Source: an uncultured Bacteroidia bacterium (GTDB lineage: Bacteria > Bacteroidota > Bacteroidia > Bacteroidales > Prolixibacteraceae). From it: a stretch of DNA of 64,000 nt. Where the stretch lies: the NCBI GenBank assembly GCA_903907075.1, contig CAIVMQ010000051.1:52193-116192 (forward strand), given 5' to 3'. The position numbers and the translations under genes are program-made. The notes under the pieces are model-generated. The model searched no databases, was not told where the DNA came from, and saw only the letters and a list, made by a program, of their open reading frames with translations. This document shows, piece by piece, positions 18,834-26,920 of this stretch (position 1 is the first letter of the stretch; every line of letters starts with the position of its first letter).

Positions 18834-20168
18834 TTACTGTAGATTACTATGTTTAGGATCGTGTTTATGTTCCTTCTTAAGTACTTTAAACAGGATAAAG
18901 AAGAAGAGTAAGATTCCAAAATAATAAAGTGCTAACAGTCCGTTTTCATAACATAAAGCAAGAATACAAATTACAGATAAGACTAAGGCAACAATTGGTG
19001 TAAACGGATAAAAAGGGACTACAAACGGGCGTGGCAGCTCAGGAGCGGATCGGCGCAGTTTAATTAGCGAGAGCATTGAAAATGCATATATTGTGAGTGC
19101 TCCAAATACCGAGATAATGATGATCTCGGCGGTTTTCCCGGTGCAGAGTATGATTATTCCGATAAAACAATTAAAGACAAGAGCGTTAGCGGGAGTCTGA
19201 AAGCCTGAATGGATAACACCCAAGAAACGCGGAGCATTGCCTATTTTTGCGAATTCATAGGTTGCCCGTCCACTTGCCAAAAATAATCCGTGGAAAGAAG
19301 CTATAAGCCCAAATAATCCTATGCCGATAAGCAATTTATAAAATAAATGATCGGAAGCAAAGACATGACCCAGAGCAAGAGGTAAAGGGGAGTCAGAACT
19401 ACTTCCATCGGCTGCATATACGATGAATTCCCATCCTCCGACACCTATAGCAGCCACAAACACAAGCAGACATAATATAACCAGTGTAATCAAAGCCCAT
19501 CTAAAGCCTTTAATAATATCTTTTTGCGGATTAATAGTCTCTTCTGCGACATTTGCCACCCCTTCAATACCTAGAAACATCCATATTGCGAAAGGAATAG
19601 CAGCAAAAGCACCGCTCCAGCCATGAGGAAATGGGTTTTCGGTAAAATGAGAAGCCGAGAAATGGGGCAAGGTAAGACTAGAGAAAAGAATCAGCTCACC
19701 AACGGCCAAGACAGTTACGAATAGTTCAAAATTGGCAGCTGCATTTATCCCGTAAATATTTAGTGCAGTGAAAAAAACGTAAATCACGATTGCAGATGCT
19801 AAGATTGGAATTTCAGGAAAAGCAAGGTGAAAATAAGCACCAACTGCCATTGCAATAGCTGGAGGAGCAAAAACAAACTCGATAATTTGTGCCAAACCTG
19901 TAATAAATCCCACATCCTTTTTAAAAGCACGTTCGGCATAATCATAGGCACCACCTGCTTTAGGTATTGCACAAGCCAATTCGGCATAGGAGAAGGTAAA
20001 GCAAGAATAGAGAATTATTACCAATACGGTGGCTAGCGCCATACCCAGCGTTCCCCCTTTCTCGAGCCCCAGATTCCAACCAAAATACATTCCTGAAATT
20101 ACATATCCTACTCCTAGACCCCATAATAATAAGGGGGTTAACGTTCTTTTAAGTGTGCCGTGTCTCAT
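18834..20168 (-). CDS. APC-family amino acid/amine permease, ethanolamine-permease-like
   Basis: A 444-residue inner-membrane protein with about 12 hydrophobic segments. The first segment reads LLLWGLGVGYVISGMYFGWNLGLEKGG, followed by FTFSYAELACAIPKAGGAYDYAERAFKKDVGFITGLAQIIEFVFAPPAIAMAVGAYF. The GYVISGxYFGWNxGL and IExxxAPxAIA blocks match the proteobacterial ethanolamine permease branch of the APC superfamily as I remember it, more than general amino acid permeases. Placed first in the cluster, it should import the amine that the downstream ligase glutamylates. A TATCTTTG -7 element lies about 60 bp upstream, in keeping with a transcript that begins here. Family is sure, substrate is an inference supported by the enzyme set. 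Confidence 0.88.
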   Translation of the reverse strand: MRHGTLKRTLTPLLLWGLGVGYVISGMYFGWNLGLEKGGTLGMALATVLVIILYSCFTFSYAELACAIPKAGGAYDYAERAFKKDVGFITGLAQIIEFVFAPPAIAMAVGAYFHLAFPEIPILASAIVIYVFFTALNIYGINAAANFELFVTVLAVGELILFSSLTLPHFSASHFTENPFPHGWSGAFAAIPFAIWMFLGIEGVANVAEETINPQKDIIKGFRWALITLVILCLLVFVAAIGVGGWEFIVYAADGSSSDSPLPLALGHVFASDHLFYKLLIGIGLFGLIASFHGLFLASGRATYEFAKIGNAPRFLGVIHSGFQTPANALVFNCFIGIIILCTGKTAEIIIISVFGALTIYAFSMLSLIKLRRSAPELPRPFVVPFYPFTPIVALVLSVICILALCYENGLLALYYFGILLFFFILFKVLKKEHKHDPKHSNLQ

Positions 20169-20228
20169 AAATAAGCCAAAAAATTGATACTGCTTTTCTA
20201 AATTCCCTTAATTTTAATAAGTCAATGC

Positions 20229-20236
20229 CAAAGATA
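20229..20236 (-). promoter_or_regulatory. Candidate -7 element for the amine-catabolic cluster
   Basis: The minus strand reads TATCTTTG, a full TAnnTTTG match, 60 bp before the permease start. No TTTG is present 19-21 nt upstream. Its position at the head of the five-gene cluster makes it the best promoter candidate. Confidence 0.42.
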
Positions 20237-20380
20237 AGATAGTTTTTTATTTCCATCTAAGACTATTAAAACTTTTTGGAATAGAAATAGGATCAAAAGC
20301 GAGGGTTAAAAATAGCACTTAAAAGCCTGATGTTCAATTGATTTTAATCTCCTAATAAACAAAATTTCGAATCATTGCTT

Positions 20381-21238
20381 TTAGCCGATTTCAAAACTTG
20401 TCACACCATAAAGCCTATCTAAGGGTAAATCAGGGAATGGGCCCGTGTACATCCGCGCGGTTTCGAAAGAGATGGTCATCTTATGCCGGATAGCTAATGC
20501 GACAGCATCATTATTGATTTCAGGGACGTCTAGGAAAACTAGGGAATCATTGGAGGCAAAAGATTTAAGTCCTAAGAATAGTAGTTCTGCATACTCAGGT
20601 TTATCGGCAAACAAGGGACCGATTTTAAATCCACTTCTACAGGTTCGGATTACACCATAACCCGCTACTTTTCCGTTATCAAGAATTCCTAATGCTTCGC
20701 TTTGTGGCTGCTCTACCCAACACTTCAAAAAATCACGGCGCAGGGCAGGGAAGAACGGTTTGTCATAGGCACACAGCTCTTCAAACGGGACAGTGTCAAG
20801 CCTGACAATAGCACTATTAGCGGGGAAAGTCCCTCCACCAAAGCCTTGATAGCGAATATTTCGATAGGCCATTTTAAAGCCGAGGCTCTGATAGTTTAAT
20901 TGCTTTTCTACAACGCCATCCAGACCCACATTACACCCTTCAAGATAGGCAAGAGCAGCCTTTCCAATCAGAGGGCCATAATTTTTCCCGCGGTATCCCG
21001 GCTTCACAATATAAAACCCTATAAATCCAAACGTAGAGCTATATTTTACAGCCGAGATAACCGCTATTGGAACGCCATCAAGCAAGCCAATAATAAACCC
21101 CGACGGATCTGCACGATAAAAGCATTGTGCATCATGCAGTCCGGGATTCCATCCTTCCGAAGCCGCCCATTCGATTGCTATACCAACCTCAGAAGGAGTC
21201 ATCCATCGCACTTCGAAATTTAGTTCACTCATAAACAA
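20381..21238 (-). CDS. GNAT family N-acetyltransferase with a second C-terminal acetyltransferase-like domain
   Basis: A 285-residue cytoplasmic protein. Residues 1-140 are a GNAT domain: substrate-side EWAASEGWNPGLHDAQCFYRADP, beta-4 FIGFYIVKPGYRGKNYGPLIGKAAL with the acetyl-CoA loop RGKNYG, and LDGVVEKQLNYQSLGFKMAYRNIRYQG. The C-terminal half (CAYDKPFFPALRRDFLKCWVEQPQSEALGILDNGKVAGYGVIRTC) matches the Acetyltransf_18 type domain commonly fused to this group. Either Met1 or Met3 (MSELNFEV) could be the start. The acceptor is unknown. It lies on the same strand upstream of the amine cluster but 212 bp away with a promoter candidate between, so it is probably a separate unit. Confidence 0.85.
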   Translation of the reverse strand: MFMSELNFEVRWMTPSEVGIAIEWAASEGWNPGLHDAQCFYRADPSGFIIGLLDGVPIAVISAVKYSSTFGFIGFYIVKPGYRGKNYGPLIGKAALAYLEGCNVGLDGVVEKQLNYQSLGFKMAYRNIRYQGFGGGTFPANSAIVRLDTVPFEELCAYDKPFFPALRRDFLKCWVEQPQSEALGILDNGKVAGYGVIRTCRSGFKIGPLFADKPEYAELLFLGLKSFASNDSLVFLDVPEINNDAVALAIRHKMTISFETARMYTGPFPDLPLDRLYGVTSFEIG

Positions 21239-21376
21239 TGGATTAATGTAATTTGGCTTGCGTAACCTGATAACATATTAATTCCTGCCGAAATAACAAT
21301 TCCAGACTCAACCGAAAACTAATAGAAAGATCTATAAATGATAGTTCTCCTATTTTAAAAAATCTTGAAATACCAA

Positions 21377-21916
21377 TTATAATTTTGATATCCGGTCAAA
21401 GGTTCCTTCACTTTTTTGAGTAACCACTCCGTCTAGTTTAACCGCGAAGTTTACCTTCATTGAATTTTCTCCCTTGAAAACCATATCAATGGTCTCGTTA
21501 TATTTCTTACCATCACGCAGGCTATTATGGCTTAACGCAAAATGGTCGGGAGATTTCCAGATGCAGAAGTGGTCATGAGCTGTTCCTGTATTGTCGACTG
21601 AATACCAATGAAGCTTTTTTGCAAATGGATCATAGCCAACAAGATTCGTGCAATAATAGTCACCAACTTCTTTACTTTTTGCAACCTCATCCATTGAAAC
21701 GCCATAACCGTCTCCAATTGAACGGATCGTAACGGTATAGTCAATTACATAGGTTTTACCTTCAGTAGTTAAATTTGCATTAGCGTGCCACGTTCCCATA
21801 TATTTGGAAAAGTTAGTAATACTCTGATCAATTTTCGGTGCCTGTTCCTGAGCATTGCCAGAGAATGCAAAGAGAATAATTAATACAGAGAGCCATGTTG
21901 TCCTTGTTTTTCTCAT
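21377..21916 (-). CDS. Secreted protein, DUF1579-like lipocalin-type barrel
   Basis: A 179-residue protein with signal peptide MRKTRTTWLSVLIILFAFSGNAQEQ. The mature part opens with ITNFSKYMGTWHANANLTTEGKTYVIDYTVTIRSIGDGYGVSMDE and continues in alternating strands (NLVGYDPFAKKLHWYSVDNTGTAHDHFCIWKSPDHFALSH), the pattern of small beta-barrel proteins annotated as DUF1579 or heme/lipid-binding-like. Likely periplasmic; ligand unknown. A strong Shine-Dalgarno, unusual in this phylum, precedes it. It is downstream of a terminator hairpin, so it is transcribed apart from the operon at 22088-26748. Confidence 0.72.
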   Translation of the reverse strand: MRKTRTTWLSVLIILFAFSGNAQEQAPKIDQSITNFSKYMGTWHANANLTTEGKTYVIDYTVTIRSIGDGYGVSMDEVAKSKEVGDYYCTNLVGYDPFAKKLHWYSVDNTGTAHDHFCIWKSPDHFALSHNSLRDGKKYNETIDMVFKGENSMKVNFAVKLDGVVTQKSEGTFDRISKL

Positions 21917-21922
21917 CTTAGT

Positions 21923-21929
21923 TCCTCCT
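21923..21929 (-). promoter_or_regulatory. Strong Shine-Dalgarno before the DUF1579-like gene
   Basis: On the minus strand AGGAGGA stands 6 nt before the ATG at 21916. Most genes in this window lack such a site, as is normal for Bacteroidota, so this one is worth noting and confirms the start. Confidence 0.6.
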
Positions 21930-22037
21930 AAATTTTAAGTAAAAGAGGTAAATTACACTAATTATTAGAGAATTACAACTAATTAATCGGGTTATAACCA
22001 ATCAGAGAACGTAGGCATAGAGAAAAGACAATATTGG

Positions 22038-22077
22038 GAAGAGATGGCAATACCACATACGTGATTGTCATCTCTTC
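22038..22077 (-). terminator. Terminator hairpin closing the esterase-phosphoesterase operon
   Basis: GAAGAGATGGCAAT pairs with ATTGTCATCTCTTC over 14 bp (one G-T) around a 12-nt loop. It begins 10 bp after the stop codon of the small membrane protein gene on the minus strand. Confidence 0.75.
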
Positions 22078-22087
22078 TCAGTTGATT

Positions 22088-22450
22088 TTATTTTGCTGCG
22101 TTATTTCTGGCCTTTCTTACGGCAATAAAGCTTTGAATAAAATAGACCATACTAACAGTACAGGAGAGCATCATAACCGCAACACGTGCAGCAGCACCAT
22201 TATCTCCGCGTCCAATTGCTCCAATAAGAGGCTTAATTAAAGCGATAATAAGGACAAATGTGAGTAATACGGCTAAATGGGAGATTACTTTATTTTCAGC
22301 TTTAACACCCTTTACAAAAGAGAGCAATAAAATTCCGGCAAATACAGGGATTAGTGCCGTTGGTGATGGGGTTAGTGATCCCATGTAACCCCAGAGACCA
22401 ACCAGAATAAGGACAAGAGCATTATACATGCTTACTGAATATACTTTCAT
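22088..22450 (-). CDS. Small four-helix membrane protein of unknown function
   Basis: A 120-residue protein made of four hydrophobic segments: MYNALVLILVGLWGYMG, ALIPVFAGILLLSFV, VISHLAVLLTFVLIIALIKPLIG and RVAVMMLSCTVSMVYFIQSFI, ending in a basic tail KARNNAAK. It resembles small uncharacterised integral membrane proteins found in Bacteroidota; I cannot name a family with confidence. It starts 92 bp after the phosphoesterase gene and is followed at once by a terminator, so it is probably the last gene of that operon. Confidence 0.72.
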   Translation of the reverse strand: MKVYSVSMYNALVLILVGLWGYMGSLTPSPTALIPVFAGILLLSFVKGVKAENKVISHLAVLLTFVLIIALIKPLIGAIGRGDNGAAARVAVMMLSCTVSMVYFIQSFIAVRKARNNAAK

Positions 22451-22542
22451 AACTTTAAATTATTTAACTAATTTGTTTAAGAACTAAATTATTAAGAGAT
22501 AACAACGAGCTATCACTGATTGTTCCAATTGGATTAAAATTC

Positions 22543-25230
22543 CTAATCTTCTTTTTCTTCGTGTTCATGGCCACTAAATTTTTTAGGATAGGACTCCTTC
22601 CCTTTCATTGCAAACCAGAGAATGCGGTTCATAAGATTGTCATCTCCAGCATCGATATGGTCAAATTGAGGCTCGAGGCTCTTACGTGCAAAATGGAGTG
22701 CCGCCCCTTTTAATTCGGCCAGACTCTTATTCATTTCATTCAATGGAATCTGATTCGCCACAGCATTAAATGGTGTGAAGTCGGGTGAAAAAGAGAAGCA
22801 ATCGAACATTGGCATTGCCGTTGCATCGCTGATATTCATAGGTGGTAATCCAAGGATCTGCTCTACGGTGCGAACCATAGAGACTTGATTATAATTTGTC
22901 CGGACTGTTTTCTTCAATCTGGAGTAAGGACTAACCACTGTACCTACCGTTCGGTAAGCCGACACATGATCCCAACCCGCTTGTGAATCATCTTCAGCCA
23001 TTAGAATAATGGTATTTTTCCAGAAACGGCTTTTCGAGATCGCCTCAACAATCTGACCATAGGCAAGATCATTATCAGCAACCATAGCGCGTGGGGTTGG
23101 GATTCCGGGACGGGTACCCGCAGTGTGATCATTTGAAAGGGCAACAACCATAAGTTCAGGCCATTGATCACCATCCAATTTATCATATGCGTTCATCTCG
23201 GCTATAAAGACCTTAGCTCTTTGAACGTCAGTAATCAAGTGGGTATCCGATCCGGGAAAATTCTGACTTAGGATCTTTTCGACCGTTTTTATGGTCGTGG
23301 TATTCTTAAAGTTTAGCGGTTCTCCCTTTTGGAATCGTTCATAAACAGAACTCCAGGTAATATTCTTATCGAGTTCAACATCGCAAGCTTCCCCATAAAT
23401 CCGAACACTCTTGCCATGTCTCAAGGCATTATCCCAGATAAAGCCGGTTGAGGGATATACTAATGCATCTCGCTGCACATGGGGATAACTTCTGATCCAT
23501 GCCCGTACATTTTTCTCGACATAATCGGTTACAATACCCATATCAGCCCATTGATGACCCTCGGCCGAACATTTTCCGGAGACATAAAAGTTATCCATCA
23601 ACAAGAAATCGGAAACTAATTTATGCGTATTTGGTGTAACAGTATTGCCAAAGGTACAAAGCGTAGAGTCGCCATCTCCTGTTTTAAGATCTCCCAGAAC
23701 CTGGTCATAGGTTCTATTTTCTTTAATTATATAGACTACATGTTTAAATACCGAAGGTTCTCCAATGCGCACCGGAACTGGCACAGGAGCGATATTCTTA
23801 CGGGGTAACTTATTTGTTAAAGCCAGCCTAGAAAATTGGTTTGCCTTCTCAACCTTAGCGGTATTTTTAAGCAACTGAGGCTGGTCAGGGACAGGGATTA
23901 CCGATACAGAAGCCATCATATGATGCGCATTATAGGAACTCTTACCCGTTATCTCAGAGATATCTGGGGTTCTTGCTCCTTCCGCTTCTATATTGGCAAC
24001 AAAGAGCAGGCTATCATGATAAATAGCCACACCTCCCGGATAGGCTCCTGTGGGGATAAAACCGGAGATTTTACTTTTATTCCCTTCTTTAGCCCCTTTG
24101 GAAGGATCAGCAAGAGAAACTACCGCAAGGGCATTGTCCATGCCGTTTGCAACGTAGAGCGTTTTCCCATCTGTTGTGATCCCTAAACCATTAGGAGAAT
24201 CCCCCCAATAATTATTTGTCGCACCAGAGAGGCGCACTGAAATCTCTTCTGATACCTGATCATTTTCGACATTAATGACCGATATTTTATCACTATTGGC
24301 ATTGGCAACATAGACAAATTTTTGCGCGGGATCAGCGAGGATATCATTAGGGTGCAGACCTACAACGATCTCCTTGAGAAGTTTTCCTGATTTGGCGTCC
24401 AATACAGACACTGTCCCTTCGCGTGTAGCACCGGTCTGGGGATCAACTTTTGCACTTCCCCATGGAACACCCGCAACATCAGGATCGTGCGCATCAGGAA
24501 CAGATCCGGCCCAATTGGAGACATAGAGTTTGCCATCAGCAGAGGTTATTCCAAAAGGAGCTACTCCAACCGGTACAGACCAAATAGTTCTTCCCGATTG
24601 GACATCTAATTTCTCAACGCTATTATTCCCATTTAAGACTACATAAATCACAGGAATACCGAGTTCAACGGCCACGATAATTTCATTTGGCAAAGCAGTC
24701 TCTGCGGGCTTAACAGGTTCAAATCCGAAAGTCTTAATAACCGAAAGTTTCTCTCCGTTCCACCTAGCCTGAACAACAAATGATTTGTCATTTTTCCCCA
24801 CCGCGCTCCAAAACAACTGGTAATCACTTCCTGATTTAAGCCACGAGATTCCCGAATAGGTATTCTGCAACCCCTCTTTTGTAAAATGACTCCTGAGGGG
24901 AAAGCGGGCTATAATTTTCTTGCTCTTCGGATCTATAATCACAACTGAATAACGTCCTTCCACAGCAATCCATTTTCCATCGGGAGAAGCTGAGCAGTCC
25001 AAGGCATGGTTCTCATCATCCTTATCTCCGAAATAAAGCTGTTCCCCTTCGGGATCAATCCAGCGGTTATAAGGCATCATGACCGGCAGCGTGTTACCTG
25101 CTAGGGTATTCTTCTCATATGAGGTGAGGTATTTCTTTTGTTGCCTGATATTCTTTCCCTGTTGTGCCGCTAATGGCAGAATTATAGAAAGGGTTAGAAT
25201 TCCGAATAGTTGAAGCCTAATGTTTTGCAT
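22543..25230 (-). CDS. Secreted YncE-type beta-propeller fused to phosphoesterase (PF04185) domain
   Basis: An 895-residue protein with signal peptide MQNIRLQLFGILTLSIILPLAAQQ. Residues about 50-430 form a seven-bladed YncE-like propeller with repeats such as VYVANANSDKISVINVENDQ and LYVANGMDNALAVVSLAD. Residues about 495-850 are a phosphoesterase of the phospholipase C/acid phosphatase family: FKHVVYIIKENRTYDQVLGDL (metal site, about 500), SAEGHQWADMGIVTDYVEK, LSNDHTAGTRPGIPTPRAMVADND (about 700) and ILMAEDDSQAGWDHVSAYRT. This two-domain layout is known in databases as bifunctional YncE/alkaline phosphatase family. It should cleave phosphate esters outside the cytoplasm, possibly lipid headgroups. 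It follows the esterase gene with only 3 bp between, so the pair is one operon. Confidence 0.92.
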   Translation of the reverse strand: MQNIRLQLFGILTLSIILPLAAQQGKNIRQQKKYLTSYEKNTLAGNTLPVMMPYNRWIDPEGEQLYFGDKDDENHALDCSASPDGKWIAVEGRYSVVIIDPKSKKIIARFPLRSHFTKEGLQNTYSGISWLKSGSDYQLFWSAVGKNDKSFVVQARWNGEKLSVIKTFGFEPVKPAETALPNEIIVAVELGIPVIYVVLNGNNSVEKLDVQSGRTIWSVPVGVAPFGITSADGKLYVSNWAGSVPDAHDPDVAGVPWGSAKVDPQTGATREGTVSVLDAKSGKLLKEIVVGLHPNDILADPAQKFVYVANANSDKISVINVENDQVSEEISVRLSGATNNYWGDSPNGLGITTDGKTLYVANGMDNALAVVSLADPSKGAKEGNKSKISGFIPTGAYPGGVAIYHDSLLFVANIEAEGARTPDISEITGKSSYNAHHMMASVSVIPVPDQPQLLKNTAKVEKANQFSRLALTNKLPRKNIAPVPVPVRIGEPSVFKHVVYIIKENRTYDQVLGDLKTGDGDSTLCTFGNTVTPNTHKLVSDFLLMDNFYVSGKCSAEGHQWADMGIVTDYVEKNVRAWIRSYPHVQRDALVYPSTGFIWDNALRHGKSVRIYGEACDVELDKNITWSSVYERFQKGEPLNFKNTTTIKTVEKILSQNFPGSDTHLITDVQRAKVFIAEMNAYDKLDGDQWPELMVVALSNDHTAGTRPGIPTPRAMVADNDLAYGQIVEAISKSRFWKNTIILMAEDDSQAGWDHVSAYRTVGTVVSPYSRLKKTVRTNYNQVSMVRTVEQILGLPPMNISDATAMPMFDCFSFSPDFTPFNAVANQIPLNEMNKSLAELKGAALHFARKSLEPQFDHIDAGDDNLMNRILWFAMKGKESYPKKFSGHEHEEKED

Positions 25231-25233
25231 TGA

Positions 25234-26748
25234 TTATTTTTTAGCCGCTTTTTCTGCTACCATCGTTATAACCGCATTATCACTCCATTCGGCACAGTGA
25301 CCCGCCATTGGGGTGAAAGAGATTTTTGCATCCGATTTTGGATTTTCAGTTTTGTCGAGATACATCTTCAGAAACCGTGTAGCCACATTCGAAAAAAGAC
25401 CATCCATATCGCCGGTCCAGATCCATATCTTCCCCTGCAGTTTAGGCCCTAGTGCAGACCAATTTTTCTGAAGTATCTTTTTGAGATCATACTTCTCCCA
25501 TTGTTCCGCTACCTTATGGTCGATTTTCCCGGTTATCGGATCAATCATCAACGAAGGGAGTCCATCCATACCTTTGGGTCCAAAAACAGCATTATAGGCT
25601 CCAAATTGTTCTCCTGAAATTAGGTAATTATTGGTCCTACTAAGCACATTCTCATCATGGATAGCCACCTCCATCGACCCTTTAGGTTCACCAAGTATTG
25701 AACGTGATTCGGGTTGAAGATATCCAAACCGGTTGATAAAAGCGCTTTCATCACTGTAAATATTAATAAGGCCATAATGCTCAAAATCAACAGGATCAGG
25801 GCTATAAGCCCATGCGCCATTGAAAAAATCGGGATAGAGAATCTGTAGCCCTAGCACTACCCATCCTCCGGTAGATGCTCCTGCCAAGAACCGCATTCCT
25901 GAATCTTTCTGATAGTGCACTAGTTTTTCAATTTCGGGTATCAGCTCTTCAGTAAGTGCTTTTCCACATGGGCCATTATTTTCGGAATCCACTTGATAAG
26001 AGTCTCCATAAGGACCTTGAGAATCAAGAAAGACATAGATTACCTGCGGGGCACTTCCTGAGAACCACCAGTCGGTAAATGTTGAATTCTTCATCATCCC
26101 ATTAACCCCATCATAGCGGCCATTTAAACCAGGTGCGCGATAACAAATCGGAAATGACTTATCCGGATTTTCAAAATAACTACTCGGTAGCAATAACGAA
26201 GCTTTTAAGTAGCGTGGGCGGCCCCAGAAATCAGAAAGCACCTTACTCTGAATAATCACCTTTTTTACATATTTATGCTCCACAATTTCATAAGGAGGGA
26301 TGATGGTATTGAGATTCAGTGAGAGGTTTAGAGCACCCGCAACAGTAACAGAATCTATATTACTATACATATTCCCGGGAACATTCGCTTGTCCGTCATC
26401 GATATTTTGTTTATAAACAGCCTGAAAATAGTATTTCTTAGGCAAAGGGATAAATCCTTCGGCCAGATCGGTATGAAGGATCCTTTTATCGCCTGAGTCG
26501 ACAAGATACGTAGAAGAGCCATCCCAGTTCTGTGGTGTAATTCCAACTGTTACATCTGCATTTCTACGCGGTTCTTTTCCACTCTGAGTCGTAAAATAGA
26601 GCAGCATACGCCCCCCCTTTACAAATGAAGATCTCATCTGCGGAGATAGCGAGATTTTAATTTTTTGAAATGGCAATTCCTCCGCAGATACCAGCACCGA
26701 AGATGCCACAAAAGAGAGGATTAATAATGTCTTGATTAGTTTACTCAT
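25234..26748 (-). CDS. Secreted esterase, alpha/beta hydrolase (putative esterase D/PF00756 type)
   Basis: A 504-residue protein with signal peptide MSKLIKTLLILSFVASSVLVSAEE. Residues 25-170 are a beta-rich N-terminal domain. The hydrolase follows: LKASLLLPSSYFENPDKSFPICYRAPG, VIYVFLDSQGPYGDSYQVDSENNGPCG, the nucleophile elbow FLAGASTGGWVVLGLQ with Ser near residue 291, WIWTGDMDGLFSN with the probable Asp, and MAGHCAEWSDN with the catalytic His near 487. It probably removes acyl or similar ester groups from sugars or lipids in the periplasm. The gene leads a minus-strand operon with the phosphoesterase. The natural substrate is unknown. Confidence 0.85.
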   Translation of the reverse strand: MSKLIKTLLILSFVASSVLVSAEELPFQKIKISLSPQMRSSFVKGGRMLLYFTTQSGKEPRRNADVTVGITPQNWDGSSTYLVDSGDKRILHTDLAEGFIPLPKKYYFQAVYKQNIDDGQANVPGNMYSNIDSVTVAGALNLSLNLNTIIPPYEIVEHKYVKKVIIQSKVLSDFWGRPRYLKASLLLPSSYFENPDKSFPICYRAPGLNGRYDGVNGMMKNSTFTDWWFSGSAPQVIYVFLDSQGPYGDSYQVDSENNGPCGKALTEELIPEIEKLVHYQKDSGMRFLAGASTGGWVVLGLQILYPDFFNGAWAYSPDPVDFEHYGLINIYSDESAFINRFGYLQPESRSILGEPKGSMEVAIHDENVLSRTNNYLISGEQFGAYNAVFGPKGMDGLPSLMIDPITGKIDHKVAEQWEKYDLKKILQKNWSALGPKLQGKIWIWTGDMDGLFSNVATRFLKMYLDKTENPKSDAKISFTPMAGHCAEWSDNAVITMVAEKAAKK

Positions 26749-26846
26749 GTGTACTAACGATGAATTAAAAATGTTTTTACTTTAAGGTAAACACTGCCCC
26801 AAGCTATGGGAAAAGGTTCAATTACTCGATCTAATTTAATAGATAC

Positions 26847-26854
26847 CAAAGATA
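26847..26854 (-). promoter_or_regulatory. Candidate -7 element for the esterase-phosphoesterase operon
   Basis: The minus strand reads TATCTTTG about 100 bp before the esterase start. A run of eight T residues, lacking the G of TTTG, ends 17 nt upstream of it. It lies in the divergent gap shared with the Lgt-like gene. Confidence 0.4.
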
Positions 26855-26920
26855 ATTAAATACCTTTCTGTAAAAAAAATCGTATATTTAATCATGAGTC
26901 TTAACTAATACCTTAAAGTC

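Noticed and set aside
14025-20168. Plain putrescine (Puu) degradation operon
   Set aside because: No PuuB-type FAD oxidase or aminotransferase is present and an alcohol dehydrogenase is in the middle of the set, so an amino alcohol fits better.
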